A stretch of 64,000 bases of DNA from Streptomyces tagetis (GCF_018069565.1 NZ_JAGPNL010000003.1:496001-560000); one strand, 5' to 3'. Shown: positions 16,026 through 23,865, numbered from the stretch's first letter. Notes: a model not told the origin generated them from the sequence alone. Made by a program: numbers and translations.

Positions 16026-18734
16026 ATGGCGTTCCCGGAGGAGCCGCTGGGCCTGCGCGCGGAGATGCTGATCGATGGGGTGTGGACCGACTTCACCAAG
16101 GACGTCTACACCCGGGCACCGATCACTCACCAGCGGGGCGTCCGCAACGAGGGCACGGTCGCTGATCCGGCGTCCGTGCCCTTGACCATCAACAACCGGT
16201 CGGGGAAGTACAGTCCGCGCAACCCGATGTCGCCGTACTACGGCAAGATCGGCCGGAACACGCGGGTCCGCCTCACCCTCCCCGGGGGCACCCCCCGCAT
16301 GGTGCTGCCCCCCGGCAGCATCTCGCGCGCCAGCACCCCGGACACAGCGTCGATCAACGTCGCCAGCATCGACGTTCGCATCGAGGTCAACCTCACCAAC
16401 TGGGATGCTGGCCAGACCGTAGAGCTCTGCGGGAAGTACAGCATCACGGGCCTCGGCCGCGCTTGGCTGATGTTGATCACCGACCAGCGGCGCCTCGCCT
16501 TCCGCCGCAGCATCGACGGCACCGGCAACGAGGAGTACGCGTCGACCCAGACGATTCCCTTCAACCCCGGGCGCATGGCCCTGCGGTCCACCTGGCACGG
16601 GCCCACCGGCATCTACACCCACTACATCGCGCCCTCCATCACCGGGCCCTGGACGCAGCTCGGCGCCCCCTCCTTCCCGGGGACGCCCGGCAGCCTGTTC
16701 CCCTCCACGGCGCCCCTGGAGATCGGCGACGTGGCCGCCCTCGGGTTCGCGTCGCCGCAGGGATCGGTCTACGCCGCCCAGCTCCGTAACGGCATCGACG
16801 GGCCGATCGCCGTCGACGTCGATTTCACCGCCCTGGAGGTCGGCGCGGCCAGCTTCACGGACCGCACCGGGCTGCCCTGGACGCTGGCTGGCGGGGCAAC
16901 GATCAGCGACCGCGAGGTGCGCTTCCTGGGCGAGATCAGTGAGTGGCCGCAGCAGTGGGCGCCCTCCGGAGCGGACGCGTGGGTGCCCGTGCAGGCCGCC
17001 GGTATCCTCCGCCGCCTCGGCCGCGGCACCAAATCGCTCGACAGCGCACTACGGCGCCGCATCCCTTCGTACGAGCCCATGGCCTACTGGCCCATGGAGG
17101 AAGGCGAGAACGCGAGCAGGGCGTACTCGCCGATCGCCGGCGTCGACCCGCTGTCCATGGCTCAGGTGCAGTGGGCGGCCGACAGCAGCCTGCCCTCGTC
17201 GGGGCCACTGCCCACCATCCAGGTCCGGGACGGTGCCGGCTTCATGTCCGGCCTGGTCCGGAACGGGTCGTGGACGAGCCTGCCTGGCTGGTCGGTGCAC
17301 TGGCTGTACCGGATGCCGCAGGTCCCGGCCAGCCGGAGGACGTTCATGATGATGCGGTCCACCGGCACCGTGCGGGACTGGTACGTCCAGTCCGGGCCCG
17401 ATCACTCCCGCGTCCTCGGGATGGGCTACGACGAAAACACCATCGTGGACGTGCTGATCGGCACCAGCACCGATATCTACGGCGACTGGGTGAAGTGCAG
17501 CTTCAGCGTGGAGCAGGAGGGCGCCAACGTCCGCTGGCGGGTGGTCTGGTCCACCATCACCGGCGACGCGGGCGGGTACACCGACACGGTTCCGGGCGTC
17601 ACCGGCCGGCCGACCGGGGTCAGCTCGCCTCCCGGCGGCTTCTCCGCGGACCTTAACGGGATGGCCATCGGACACATCGGGGTGTGGCCCGTGGCCAGCA
17701 CCGGCGCCTACACCAACGCGATGAACGCCTGGTCCGGGGAGACTGCGGGCGCCCGGATGCTGCGCCTGGCCTCTGAGGAGGGCATCCCGGTCAAGGTCAC
17801 AGGGGCGGGCAACACGGAGCCGGTCGGGTATCAGGGGCTGGCGCCGGTCCTCGACCTGGTGCGTACGGCGGCGACCGCGGACGGGGGCCTGCTGACCGAG
17901 GACCCGACCGCGCTGCGGCTGCTGTACCGGCCTCGGTCGACGCTGTACTCGCAGGCCCCGGCGCTGGTCCTGGACTACGCGGCGGGTCAGATCGCGGCGC
18001 CCTTGGACCCGGTCGACGACGACACGAACATCCGCAATGACATCACCGTCAGCCGCGACCAGGGTTCGTCAACGCGCGCCGTGCTCGCCTCCGGCCCGCT
18101 GTCGGTGCAGGACCCGCCGGACGGCGTCGGCGTCTACGACGACTCCCTCACCCTGTCGTTGGCCACCGACGAGCAGACCGTGCCGCTGGCCCACTGGGAG
18201 CTGCACTTGGGGACGTGGGACGAGCCCAGATACCCGGCGGTCACCGTCAACCTGCACCGGCATCCGGAGCTGATCCCGGCGGTGCTGGCGCTCCGTGAGG
18301 GCGATGTGATTCGGCTGGTGAACATGCCGAAGTGGCTGGCGCCGGACGACGTCGACCTCATGTATCTCGGGCTCAAGGAGACGCTGCTCCCTCGGAAGTG
18401 GACTGTCACGTTCGACTGTGTGCCGGCCGGGCCGTGGTGGGTGGGGATCGTCGGGCACGGCGGGCTGGGCCGCGTGGACACGGATGGCAGTCAGCTCGCG
18501 GGGGCCGTCAGTGCGACGGCATCGTCGCTGCCGGTGGCCGTGACGGCCGGTGCGCTGTGGCAGTTCGAGTCTCCGTTCGAGGTCCGGGTGGGCGGCGAGG
18601 TGATGCGGGTAACGGGCATCACCGGCGCCAGCCCGCAGACGTTCACCGTCGTCCGCTCGGTCAACGGCATCAAGAAGCCGCACTCGGCCGGGGCCCTGCT
18701 CCGGCTGGCCACCCCGTCCGTCGTCGCCCTGTAG
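16026..18734 (+). CDS. Minor tail protein with LamG-like domains
   Basis: 902 aa from the ATG at 16026, whose GGGAGG lies 5 nt upstream; a GTG 6 nt earlier is less well placed. The first 100 residues (PLGLRAEMLIDGVWTDFTKDVYTRAPITHQRGVRNEG ... VPLTINNRSGKYSPRNP) are a distal-tail/hub type start. Two concanavalin/LamG-like segments follow, about 110-260 and 340-560 (second begins MAYWPMEEGENASRAYSPIAG). The C-terminus is small beta repeats (SPFEVRVGGEVMRVTGIT). It probably forms the tail tip and binds cell-surface carbohydrate. Confidence 0.78.
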   Translation: MAFPEEPLGLRAEMLIDGVWTDFTKDVYTRAPITHQRGVRNEGTVADPASVPLTINNRSGKYSPRNPMSPYYGKIGRNTRVRLTLPGGTPRMVLPPGSISRASTPDTASINVASIDVRIEVNLTNWDAGQTVELCGKYSITGLGRAWLMLITDQRRLAFRRSIDGTGNEEYASTQTIPFNPGRMALRSTWHGPTGIYTHYIAPSITGPWTQLGAPSFPGTPGSLFPSTAPLEIGDVAALGFASPQGSVYAAQLRNGIDGPIAVDVDFTALEVGAASFTDRTGLPWTLAGGATISDREVRFLGEISEWPQQWAPSGADAWVPVQAAGILRRLGRGTKSLDSALRRRIPSYEPMAYWPMEEGENASRAYSPIAGVDPLSMAQVQWAADSSLPSSGPLPTIQVRDGAGFMSGLVRNGSWTSLPGWSVHWLYRMPQVPASRRTFMMMRSTGTVRDWYVQSGPDHSRVLGMGYDENTIVDVLIGTSTDIYGDWVKCSFSVEQEGANVRWRVVWSTITGDAGGYTDTVPGVTGRPTGVSSPPGGFSADLNGMAIGHIGVWPVASTGAYTNAMNAWSGETAGARMLRLASEEGIPVKVTGAGNTEPVGYQGLAPVLDLVRTAATADGGLLTEDPTALRLLYRPRSTLYSQAPALVLDYAAGQIAAPLDPVDDDTNIRNDITVSRDQGSSTRAVLASGPLSVQDPPDGVGVYDDSLTLSLATDEQTVPLAHWELHLGTWDEPRYPAVTVNLHRHPELIPAVLALREGDVIRLVNMPKWLAPDDVDLMYLGLKETLLPRKWTVTFDCVPAGPWWVGIVGHGGLGRVDTDGSQLAGAVSATASSLPVAVTAGALWQFESPFEVRVGGEVMRVTGITGASPQTFTVVRSVNGIKKPHSAGALLRLATPSVVAL

Positions 18735-18742
18735 GAGGCCCA

Positions 18743-19261
18743 GTGCCCCGGTACCCGATCATCCCGCCTGGGCGGGTTCTCACGTCCGAGACGCTGGCGT
18801 CGATGCTGCCGGACATCACGTGGAAGAGCTCCGACACCGACCGGACGACGGCCACCCTCGCGGACGATCCGGAGTTGACCACGCAGCTCGCGGGCAACGG
18901 CATCTTCCACGCCCGGTTCTACCTGCTGTTCGGCGCCACCAACACGGGCCGTTTCCGCACGGTGTGGAAGGTCCCGTCAGGTGCGAGCGGGCTCCGGTCC
19001 GCCCTCGGGCCCGATCAGGGCACGGTGCTGTCGTCCGGGTCGTCCGGCGGCCCCGGCCGGTGGGGGGCGCATGTTTTCTCCACGGCCTGTATCTACGGCG
19101 TCCGCGACGGCACGGGCCTGCTGGCGGTCGCCATCGAGGAGAGCATCCTCACCACCAGCGTCGCGGGCACCCTGGCCATCCAGTGGGCCCAGCAGACCAC
19201 CAACGCCACCGCTACCCGCCTGGGTGCGGGCTCGTATCTGGAGGTCCGGCGCCTCGCCTGA
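18743..19261 (+). CDS. C1q/TNF-like tail-tip protein
   Basis: 172 aa from a GTG, GTAGGAGG upstream. The second half is a jelly-roll pattern (GIFHARFYLLFGATNTGRFRTVWKVPSG ... LAIQWAQQTTNATATRLGAGSYLEVRRLA). The final W-A-Q...T...L-x-x-GSYLEVRR is typical of C1q-like trimeric tips in Streptomyces prophages. Probably a receptor-binding or tail-tip trimer. Assigned from pattern memory, so moderately confident. Confidence 0.6.
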   Translation: MPRYPIIPPGRVLTSETLASMLPDITWKSSDTDRTTATLADDPELTTQLAGNGIFHARFYLLFGATNTGRFRTVWKVPSGASGLRSALGPDQGTVLSSGSSGGPGRWGAHVFSTACIYGVRDGTGLLAVAIEESILTTSVAGTLAIQWAQQTTNATATRLGAGSYLEVRRLA

Positions 19262-19328
19262 CCCGCTGCCCGCCCCGCACGACCCGAGCCACCAGGCCCG
19301 GGGCCCTTTTCATGCCTTGGAGGCACTC

Positions 19329-19553
19329 ATGGCCGCAGAGATCCACCCCGCCACCGCGCAGATGCTGCGGAACTTCCGCTACGACCACCTGCCCGCCCAC
19401 CTCCAGAAGGTGTCCCGGCCGTTCCACGACCTGGCCCACGAACTCGCCGAGACCCTGACCGGGCCCGAGGCCACCAAGGCACTCGACGACCTCTGGAAGT
19501 CGAAGAACTGGGCGGTCGTCGCCGCCTCCAACACCGCGGGGGAGGTGGGCTGA
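19329..19553 (+). CDS. Small actinophage tail-region protein
   Basis: 74 aa, ATG with TTGGAGG upstream. EIHPATAQMLRNFRYDHLPAHLQKVSRPFHDLAHELAETLTGPEATKALDDLWKSKNWAVVAAS is an actinophage small-protein pattern found next to lysis genes; its function is not established. Ends in TGATG overlap with the amidase, so it is coupled to the lysis cassette. Confidence 0.7.
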   Translation: MAAEIHPATAQMLRNFRYDHLPAHLQKVSRPFHDLAHELAETLTGPEATKALDDLWKSKNWAVVAASNTAGEVG

Positions 19554-20329
19554 TGGCTGCCCCGCTCACCGCCGACCAACTGGTCAAGGCCCTGACGGCG
19601 GAGGGCCTGACCGTGCACGAGGTGCGCTCCTGGCGCACCCACAACCGGAACTCGAAGGGTGCCTGGGGCCCGCTGAACGGCGTCATGCTGCACCACACCG
19701 CCTCCGCCGTCGGCGAGGCCGTGTCGGTCACGGTGGCCCGCTGCTACGACGGTCGCAGCGACCTGGCCGGGCCCCTGTGCCACGGCGTCATCGACCGGCG
19801 GGGCGAGGTCTGGCTCGTCGGCAACGGCCGAGCCAACCACGCCGGCGGCGGCGACGGGGCGGTGCTGAACGAGGTCATCGCCGAGAGCTACGGCACCAAG
19901 CCACCGGCCACGCGCCAGCACGAAGGCAGCACGGGCGCCGTCGACGGCAACGCCCGCTTCTACGGCTTCGAGTGCATCAACGCCGGTGATGGCAGCGATC
20001 CGTGGCCGGATGCCCAGGTGCAGGCCATGGCGAAGGCCGCAACCGCGATCTGCCGCGCACACGGGTGGACGGAAAAGTCGACGATCGGGCACCTGGAGTG
20101 GTCCGACTGGAAGCCGGACCCGCGAGGCGCGGCGGTCGCCATGCCGACACTGCGCGGCTACATCGCCGCGGCTCTCGGGAAGAAGCCCGGCGAGTGGCGG
20201 CTGAAGGCGCCCGCGCCGGCCCCGGCGCCGTCGAGTCCTACCGCGTCCGAGCTGCTGGCCGTCGTCGAGAAGACGCACAAGACCCTCGGCGATCAGATCG
20301 CCGCCCTCCGCAAGAAGATCGGAGCCTGA
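19553..20329 (+). CDS. Endolysin: N-acetylmuramoyl-L-alanine amidase
   Basis: 258 aa. Amidase_2/PGRP-type zinc hydrolase that cuts the amide bond between MurNAc and the stem peptide to release phage. Motifs: GVMLHHTAS (zinc His near residue 47), then CHGVIDRRGEVWLVGNGRANHAGGGD, FYGFECINAG, and TIGHLEWSDWKPDPRG with the second zinc His. A Pro/Ala linker and a short coiled coil (ELLAVVEKTHKTLGDQIAALRKKI) replace the usual wall-binding domain. No signal peptide, so it needs the holin. Confidence 0.88.
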   Translation: MAAPLTADQLVKALTAEGLTVHEVRSWRTHNRNSKGAWGPLNGVMLHHTASAVGEAVSVTVARCYDGRSDLAGPLCHGVIDRRGEVWLVGNGRANHAGGGDGAVLNEVIAESYGTKPPATRQHEGSTGAVDGNARFYGFECINAGDGSDPWPDAQVQAMAKAATAICRAHGWTEKSTIGHLEWSDWKPDPRGAAVAMPTLRGYIAAALGKKPGEWRLKAPAPAPAPSSPTASELLAVVEKTHKTLGDQIAALRKKIGA

Positions 20330-20331
20330 CC

Positions 20332-20559
20332 ATGCTCACCAAGGCTTTCTGGACGGCGACCGCCGAGAGGTCGGTGCGCACCTTCGCGCAGGTCCTCGTC
20401 GGGTCCCTCGGTCTGGACACCCTCGGGGTCATCAACGCGGCCTGGGGCGAGGGCCTGGCGCTCGGCGCGGGCGCGGCGGTGCTCTCGGTGCTGACCGCGG
20501 TGGCGACCTCGGGCGGGGCGGAGGGGCCGGGTCTCACTGAGACGGTGCGGCGGCGGTGA
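20332..20559 (+). CDS. Putative holin
   Basis: 75 aa, ATG with GGAGCC upstream, 2 nt after the amidase. N-terminal amphipathic stretch (FWTATAERSVRTFAQVLVGSLGL), then a hydrophobic span (LGVINAAWGEGLALGAGAAVLSVLTAVATS) and a charged C-terminus. This is the layout of small r1t-type actinophage holins. The GTG of the next gene overlaps its stop (GTGA). Confidence 0.72.
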   Translation: MLTKAFWTATAERSVRTFAQVLVGSLGLDTLGVINAAWGEGLALGAGAAVLSVLTAVATSGGAEGPGLTETVRRR

Positions 20560-20813
20560 CGCCCGACCCGGGGGTGCATATCCCGATCGCGGAGATGTAT
20601 CAGGAGCTGCGGGCCGTGAGCGGCGCCGTGACCCGGGTGGAGACGAAGCTCGATGGGATCGGCCAGGGCGTCACGACTCTCGGCACGGCGGTAGCCGACC
20701 ACGAGACCCGGCTGCGCACCCTGGAACGGGGCCGGTGGCCCTTGCCCACCATCGGCGCCCTCGCCGGTGTGGCCGGCGCCGTAACGGGAGCCCTCGCCCT
20801 CGTAGCCCGATGA
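20556..20813 (+). CDS. Second small membrane protein of the lysis cassette
   Basis: 85 aa from a GTG overlapping the holin stop. Residues 12-60 are a coiled coil (EMYQELRAVSGAVTRVETKLDGIGQGVTTLGTAVADHETRLRTLERG); the end is one transmembrane helix (TIGALAGVAGAVTGALALVA). Coiled coil plus C-terminal anchor is the pattern of DUF2746-like and holin-partner proteins. It may be a second holin or an antiholin. Confidence 0.65.
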   Translation: MTPDPGVHIPIAEMYQELRAVSGAVTRVETKLDGIGQGVTTLGTAVADHETRLRTLERGRWPLPTIGALAGVAGAVTGALALVAR

Positions 20814-20818
20814 TCACT

Positions 20819-20855
20819 GCCCCGCCCATCCCCCGGTGTGGGGGATGGGCGGGGC
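20819..20855. terminator. Strong bidirectional terminator after lysis genes
   Basis: A perfect 16-bp inverted repeat (arms 20819-20834 and 20840-20855, 5-nt loop), starting GCCCCGCC. It sits between the rightward late operon and the convergent GntR gene, ending both. Confidence 0.75.
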
Positions 20856-20874
20856 CGTTTCGTCGTTCCTGGGG

Positions 20875-21633
20875 TCAGTCGTTCAGCTCGATGCGGAAGT
20901 CGACGATGGTGCTGTCGCCGCGGCGCACGATTGGGTGGGCAACCTCGACGACGCGGCCGGTGTCGGCGAGGTGCCTGCGGGTGTACCGCAGGACCGGCAC
21001 GCTGGAGCCGATGCGGAGCGTCGTGGCCTCGTGCTCGGTCGGCATCGCCACGGTGAACGACTCGGTGATCGCGGTGACGCGGATGCCCAGTGTGGCGAGC
21101 TGCGCACGAGTGCCACCCGGCCACGGCTCGTTGATGGGGTCGGCGACGGGCGTGCCAGCTACGTCCGACCAGCGCACATAGCTGGTCGACATCTGTGTCG
21201 GCTGGCCGTTGTCGTAGAAGACGAAGTGACGGGCCAGGAGCCGCTCGCCCACTGCGCACTCGAACAGCGCGGCCAGCTCGCTGTCGGCCTGGACCCGCTC
21301 GAACCGCTTGTCCAACCTGTACTCGGACCAACGGATGCCCTGATCCCGGGTGTATGGCGTGGACCTGGTGCCGGGCGTGGACCGGTAGCGGTCGGCGGCC
21401 ATGCGGTGGATCGGCGGACGCGGCCGAACTCGGGTGCCGGCGCGGGCGCGCGTCTCGATCAGGCCCTCGTTGGCGAGCAGCCGGAGCGCGCTGCGGATGG
21501 TGGTCTCGGAGACGCCGCCATACTCGGTGCACAGAGCGGGGAGCGTAGGGATCTGGTCGCCGGGTCCCCATTCGCCGGAGGAGATACGGCGCCGCAGGTC
21601 GGCGGCGATCCGCAGGTACTCGGGCTGTGCCAC
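20875..21633 (-). CDS. GntR/HutC-family repressor (UTRA domain)
   Basis: 252 aa from a GTG at 21633. N-terminal winged HTH (YLRIAADLRRRISSGEWGPGDQIPTLPALCTEYGGVSETTIRSALRLLANEGLIETRARAGTRVR), then a UTRA effector domain (SELAALFECAVGERLLARHFVFYDNGQPTQMSTSYV ... SVPVLRYTRRHLADTGRVVEVA). KorSA-type GntR proteins hold integrated actinobacterial elements quiet. It is divergent from a four-gene operon, and the intergenic region holds three TGAGTAC copies it probably binds. Prophage repressor is the likely role. The small molecule ligand, if any, is unknown. Confidence 0.85.
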   Translation of the reverse strand: MAQPEYLRIAADLRRRISSGEWGPGDQIPTLPALCTEYGGVSETTIRSALRLLANEGLIETRARAGTRVRPRPPIHRMAADRYRSTPGTRSTPYTRDQGIRWSEYRLDKRFERVQADSELAALFECAVGERLLARHFVFYDNGQPTQMSTSYVRWSDVAGTPVADPINEPWPGGTRAQLATLGIRVTAITESFTVAMPTEHEATTLRIGSSVPVLRYTRRHLADTGRVVEVAHPIVRRGDSTIVDFRIELND

Positions 21634-21667
21634 CGCTGCACCCCCACGTCATGTGATCACGTCAATC

Positions 21668-21750
21668 TGAGTACACATACTCTCCCGTCCCCCTTGACCT
21701 GCGCCAATCCGGGCGACATTCTGAGTACAGATAGTTGCTATCCGTACTCA
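21668..21750. promoter_or_regulatory. GntR operator cluster
   Basis: Three copies of TGAGTAC-R-N-ATA: 21668-21679 (+), 21722-21734 (+) and 21738-21750 (-). The last two face each other as a 12-bp inverted repeat with one mismatch (21723-21749). The first is also a GAGTA-CACA-TACTC palindrome (21669-21682). Likely targets of the adjacent GntR protein. Confidence 0.72.
21694..21722 (+). promoter_or_regulatory. Candidate promoter of the divergent operon
   Basis: TTGACC at 21694-21699, 17-bp spacer, CATTCT at 21717-21722. The operator pair begins inside the -10 box, so bound repressor would block the start point. Confidence 0.5.
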
Positions 21751-21777
21751 GATAGTGTTGCCTCCGGGGGGTCATCC

Positions 21778-22116
21778 ATGCCCGAGTCGGGACGTTCGTG
21801 GCAGAAGGAATTCAAGGCCGAGCCCATCGAGGCAGCCCACGTCCGGCTCTGGACGGTCGGCCGCGTGCGACACCCCGACGCCCCCCTGCTGGCGCACGAG
21901 TTGTACATCGCCGTCCTCGGCTCCGGCGCCTCCGCCATCGAGATGACACTGTCGACCGCCGGGCCCCGGATTCGTGTCACCGCCCTGGGCCCCGACCCGC
22001 TGCCGCTGATCCACAGCCACGGCCCGGGGTGGACCCTCATCCGCGGCCTGGCCACCCGAGCCGGGCTCACAACCGACGAGTGCGGCCTGTGGGCACAACT
22101 GGGGGCGAGCAGATGA
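21778..22116 (+). CDS. Degenerate HATPase (RsbW-like) protein
   Basis: 112 aa, ATG with CTCCGGGGGG upstream. The spacing of hydrophobic strands and the ending WTLIRGLATRAGLTTDECGLWAQLG resemble the C-terminal half of HATPase_c_2 anti-sigma kinases common in Streptomyces. The N-box with its catalytic Asn (NAVRHA in active forms) and the first Gly-rich ATP lid are absent; in their place stands LYIAVLGSGASAIEMTL. It may bind a partner without kinase activity. First gene of the GntR-controlled operon. ATGA overlap with the next gene. Confidence 0.55.
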   Translation: MPESGRSWQKEFKAEPIEAAHVRLWTVGRVRHPDAPLLAHELYIAVLGSGASAIEMTLSTAGPRIRVTALGPDPLPLIHSHGPGWTLIRGLATRAGLTTDECGLWAQLGASR

Positions 22117-22367
22117 CGTGGCCACAGCTACCGCCCGCTGCCGAGTTGAGCTACGCGCAGTACGCCGGCTGGGCCTGCTGCTGGTGCGGCGTCTCCCTGC
22201 TGCTGGGCGGCGGTAGGGCCGTCGGCCGCTCGGAGGGCCGGGCAGGCGCCCATGACCTCAGCGTCCAGGTGTATGCGTGCCCGCCGTGCGAAGCGGCGGG
22301 CCCCGTGAACTCCCGCCCCCCCGGCCGCGACAGGCCGGGACCGGGGCGGGCTGCAAGGCACCACTAG
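22113..22367 (+). CDS. Small Cys-rich, probably zinc-binding protein
   Basis: 84 aa, overlapping the previous gene by ATGA. WACCWCGVSLLL followed 30 residues later by VYACPPCEAAGP gives two CxxC-type pairs, a likely zinc ribbon. The C-terminus is Arg/Pro-rich and disordered. No family name recognised; small zinc proteins of this shape often accompany GntR/HATPase pairs in Streptomyces genomes. Confidence 0.6.
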   Translation: MTWPQLPPAAELSYAQYAGWACCWCGVSLLLGGGRAVGRSEGRAGAHDLSVQVYACPPCEAAGPVNSRPPGRDRPGPGRAARHH

Positions 22368-22387
22368 CTCTCACCCAAGGAGTGAGT

Positions 22388-22867
22388 ATGTCTGCACCTG
22401 CCATGGAAGCCGTCTCGGCGAGGACGCTCGTCGACGAGGACTTCTTCACGCGGCTCAGCCTTCGCGTGGCCAAGAGTCACGGCCTGGACAAGGCGCGCGC
22501 CGAGGCCATCACGGACCAGGCCCTCGCGTACCTGGCGACGAGCGCGCAGAAGCCGGCCGACGCGCCGACGCTCTACATGAGCGCGGCCGTCGACCCGGCC
22601 TGGCACACCTTCATGGAGTTCACCGCCGCCTACGACGAGTTCTTCCGGCGGCCGGGCTGGCACAAGGTCCACCACGCCCCGTGCGACGGGTTCGGCGGGG
22701 CGACGTACCCCGCGCCCGAGAAGGCGCTCCCGCCGACGGTCGAGGCGATCCTCGCCGCCGGCTACACGGTGATCCCGGGGCTGTGGACGGCCATGGTCGA
22801 CTGCGGCGACACCTGCGGCGACGACGGGGGACAGCCCGACCCGCTGCCCTGTGGCGACCACGGCTGA
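22388..22867 (+). CDS. Hypothetical protein with WHTFMEF motif
   Basis: 159 aa, ATG with AAGGAGTGAG upstream. A helical opening (VDEDFFTRLSLRVAKSHGLDKARAEAITDQALAYLATSAQ) leads to YMSAAVDPAWHTFMEFTAAYDEFFRRPGWHKVHHAPCDG. The VDPAWHxF...YxxF...HH pattern resembles the glycine-rich-domain (DUF1399-like) helix, with conserved His that could bind metal. The C-terminus is Cys/Asp/Gly-rich (DCGDTCGDDGGQPDPLPCGDHG). Third gene of the GntR-controlled operon. Function unknown. Confidence 0.65.
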   Translation: MSAPAMEAVSARTLVDEDFFTRLSLRVAKSHGLDKARAEAITDQALAYLATSAQKPADAPTLYMSAAVDPAWHTFMEFTAAYDEFFRRPGWHKVHHAPCDGFGGATYPAPEKALPPTVEAILAAGYTVIPGLWTAMVDCGDTCGDDGGQPDPLPCGDHG

Positions 22868-22892
22868 CCTGGACAAGATCCGAGGTGATGTC

Positions 22893-22920
22893 GGCCCCCG
22901 CCCCTACAGTGGCGGGGGCC
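22893..22920 (+). terminator. Hairpin between genes of the GntR-controlled operon
   Basis: Perfect 10-bp arms, GGCCCCCGCC at 22893-22902 and its complement at 22911-22920, 8-nt loop. It may be an attenuator or terminator before the next gene and argues for that gene starting at 22944. Confidence 0.55.
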
Positions 22921-22943
22921 GACGCAGGGAGAGAGGAAGAGGG

Positions 22944-23399
22944 ATGGCGAAAGGGTTGTCAGGGAGGGGCCGGGTGACGGTCTTCTCCATGCTCCACGAC
23001 TGGCCAGGCCACTACTGCGTCCTCGCCTACACGGCCGCCGGCCACTTCGGCGACACCGCCGTCCTCGGCGTCATCCCCATCGAGGGCCTCGCCTTCGAGC
23101 CGGGGGACCTCTTCGCGATGGCTGGGCGTCACCAGCCGACCAGCCTGTACGGGCAGCCGCCGGAGCACGCCCGCGCGGCCTGGCTGGCCTGCACCGGTTT
23201 CTCCGCGCGGCTGACGCCGAAGCCGGACACGCTGGACATCACCGACGCCGTCTGGTCCCTGGACATGCGACAGCAGGTGACGATGGCCAAGTCCATGTAC
23301 GGACACGATCACGTTGCCGCAGGACGCCTCCGGCTGGAGGACCCCGAGCTGATGGAAAAGGCGCGAGCTGTATTCCACGGCCACCTGGTGGGAGCGTAA
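22944..23399 (+). CDS. Hypothetical prophage protein
   Basis: 151 aa. The ATG at 22944 has GAGAGGAAGAGG upstream; an in-frame ATG at 22851 would overlap the previous gene and read through the hairpin. Sequence: VTVFSMLHDWPGHYCVLAYTAAGHFGDTAVLGVIPIEGLAFEPGDLFAMAGRHQPTSLYG then a helical C-terminus (MRQQVTMAKSMYGHDHVAAGRLRLEDPELMEKARAVFHGHLVGA). No family recognised. Last gene before the terminator shared with the XRE gene. Confidence 0.6.
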   Translation: MAKGLSGRGRVTVFSMLHDWPGHYCVLAYTAAGHFGDTAVLGVIPIEGLAFEPGDLFAMAGRHQPTSLYGQPPEHARAAWLACTGFSARLTPKPDTLDITDAVWSLDMRQQVTMAKSMYGHDHVAAGRLRLEDPELMEKARAVFHGHLVGA

Positions 23400-23409
23400 C
23401 GGCACAGAT

Positions 23410-23451
23410 GGCCCCGCTCGTCCGATCCCCCCGTGGCGGATGAACGGGGCC
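23410..23451. terminator. Bidirectional terminator
   Basis: 15-bp arms at 23410-23424 and 23437-23451 with two G-U type mismatches, between the convergent 151-aa gene and the XRE regulator gene. Confidence 0.65.
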
Positions 23452-23453
23452 TC

Positions 23454-23699
23454 TTAGTCGCGGACGAGATCGGCGAGGGGCATGCCGACAACGTCGGCCA
23501 GGAGCAGCAGATCGTCAAGGTTCGGCACCCGCTCGCCGTACTCCCAGCGGTGGATTGTCCGGTGGTCGCGGCCGATGCGGAGCCCCAGCTCCATCTGCGT
23601 CAGGTTCGCAGCGAGCCGAGCGGCTTGGACGCGGGCTCCGATCTCCCGGCGGCGGGCTGGCACCCAGTCGGGGAGGGGGTCGAGGGGCACCCCGCCCAC
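23454..23699 (-). CDS. XRE-family (Cro/CI-type) regulator
   Basis: 81 aa. A single helix-turn-helix domain: RREIGARVQAARLAANLTQMELGLRIGRDHRTIHRWEYGERVPNLDDLLLLADVVGMPLADLV. Single-domain XRE proteins at the end of a prophage act as lytic/lysogenic or excision regulators. It starts at 23699 and its upstream region contains a TTTGCC/GGCAAA palindrome. It may autoregulate or share control with the GntR protein. Confidence 0.8.
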   Translation of the reverse strand: MGGVPLDPLPDWVPARRREIGARVQAARLAANLTQMELGLRIGRDHRTIHRWEYGERVPNLDDLLLLADVVGMPLADLVRD

Positions 23700-23724
23700 G
23701 TTTCAATGATCTTCGTCCGGTGTC

Positions 23725-23742
23725 TTTGCCCAGCCAGGCAAA
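23725..23742. promoter_or_regulatory. Candidate XRE operator
   Basis: TTTGCC-N6-GGCAAA palindrome, 26 bp upstream of the XRE start, next to a rare T-run (TTTTTT). Confidence 0.45.
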
Positions 23743-23865
23743 TTTTTTGATCTTGTACAGTTCGAAGCTGCCGCGTCAGCCTGCTCTGCGGGGTGGCGCG
23801 GCTCCGGGGTCGGCGAGATATGCGTCCGCTGCCCCGATGAGTGCTCGCCCGTGGGGCTGAGCACG

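Noticed and set aside
19262..19328. Terminator between the C1q-like and small tail genes
   Set aside because: Only short imperfect complementarity is present.
22851..22943. Earlier start for the 151-aa gene
   Set aside because: It overlaps the previous gene and crosses a 10-bp hairpin, while the ATG at 22944 has a strong ribosome site.
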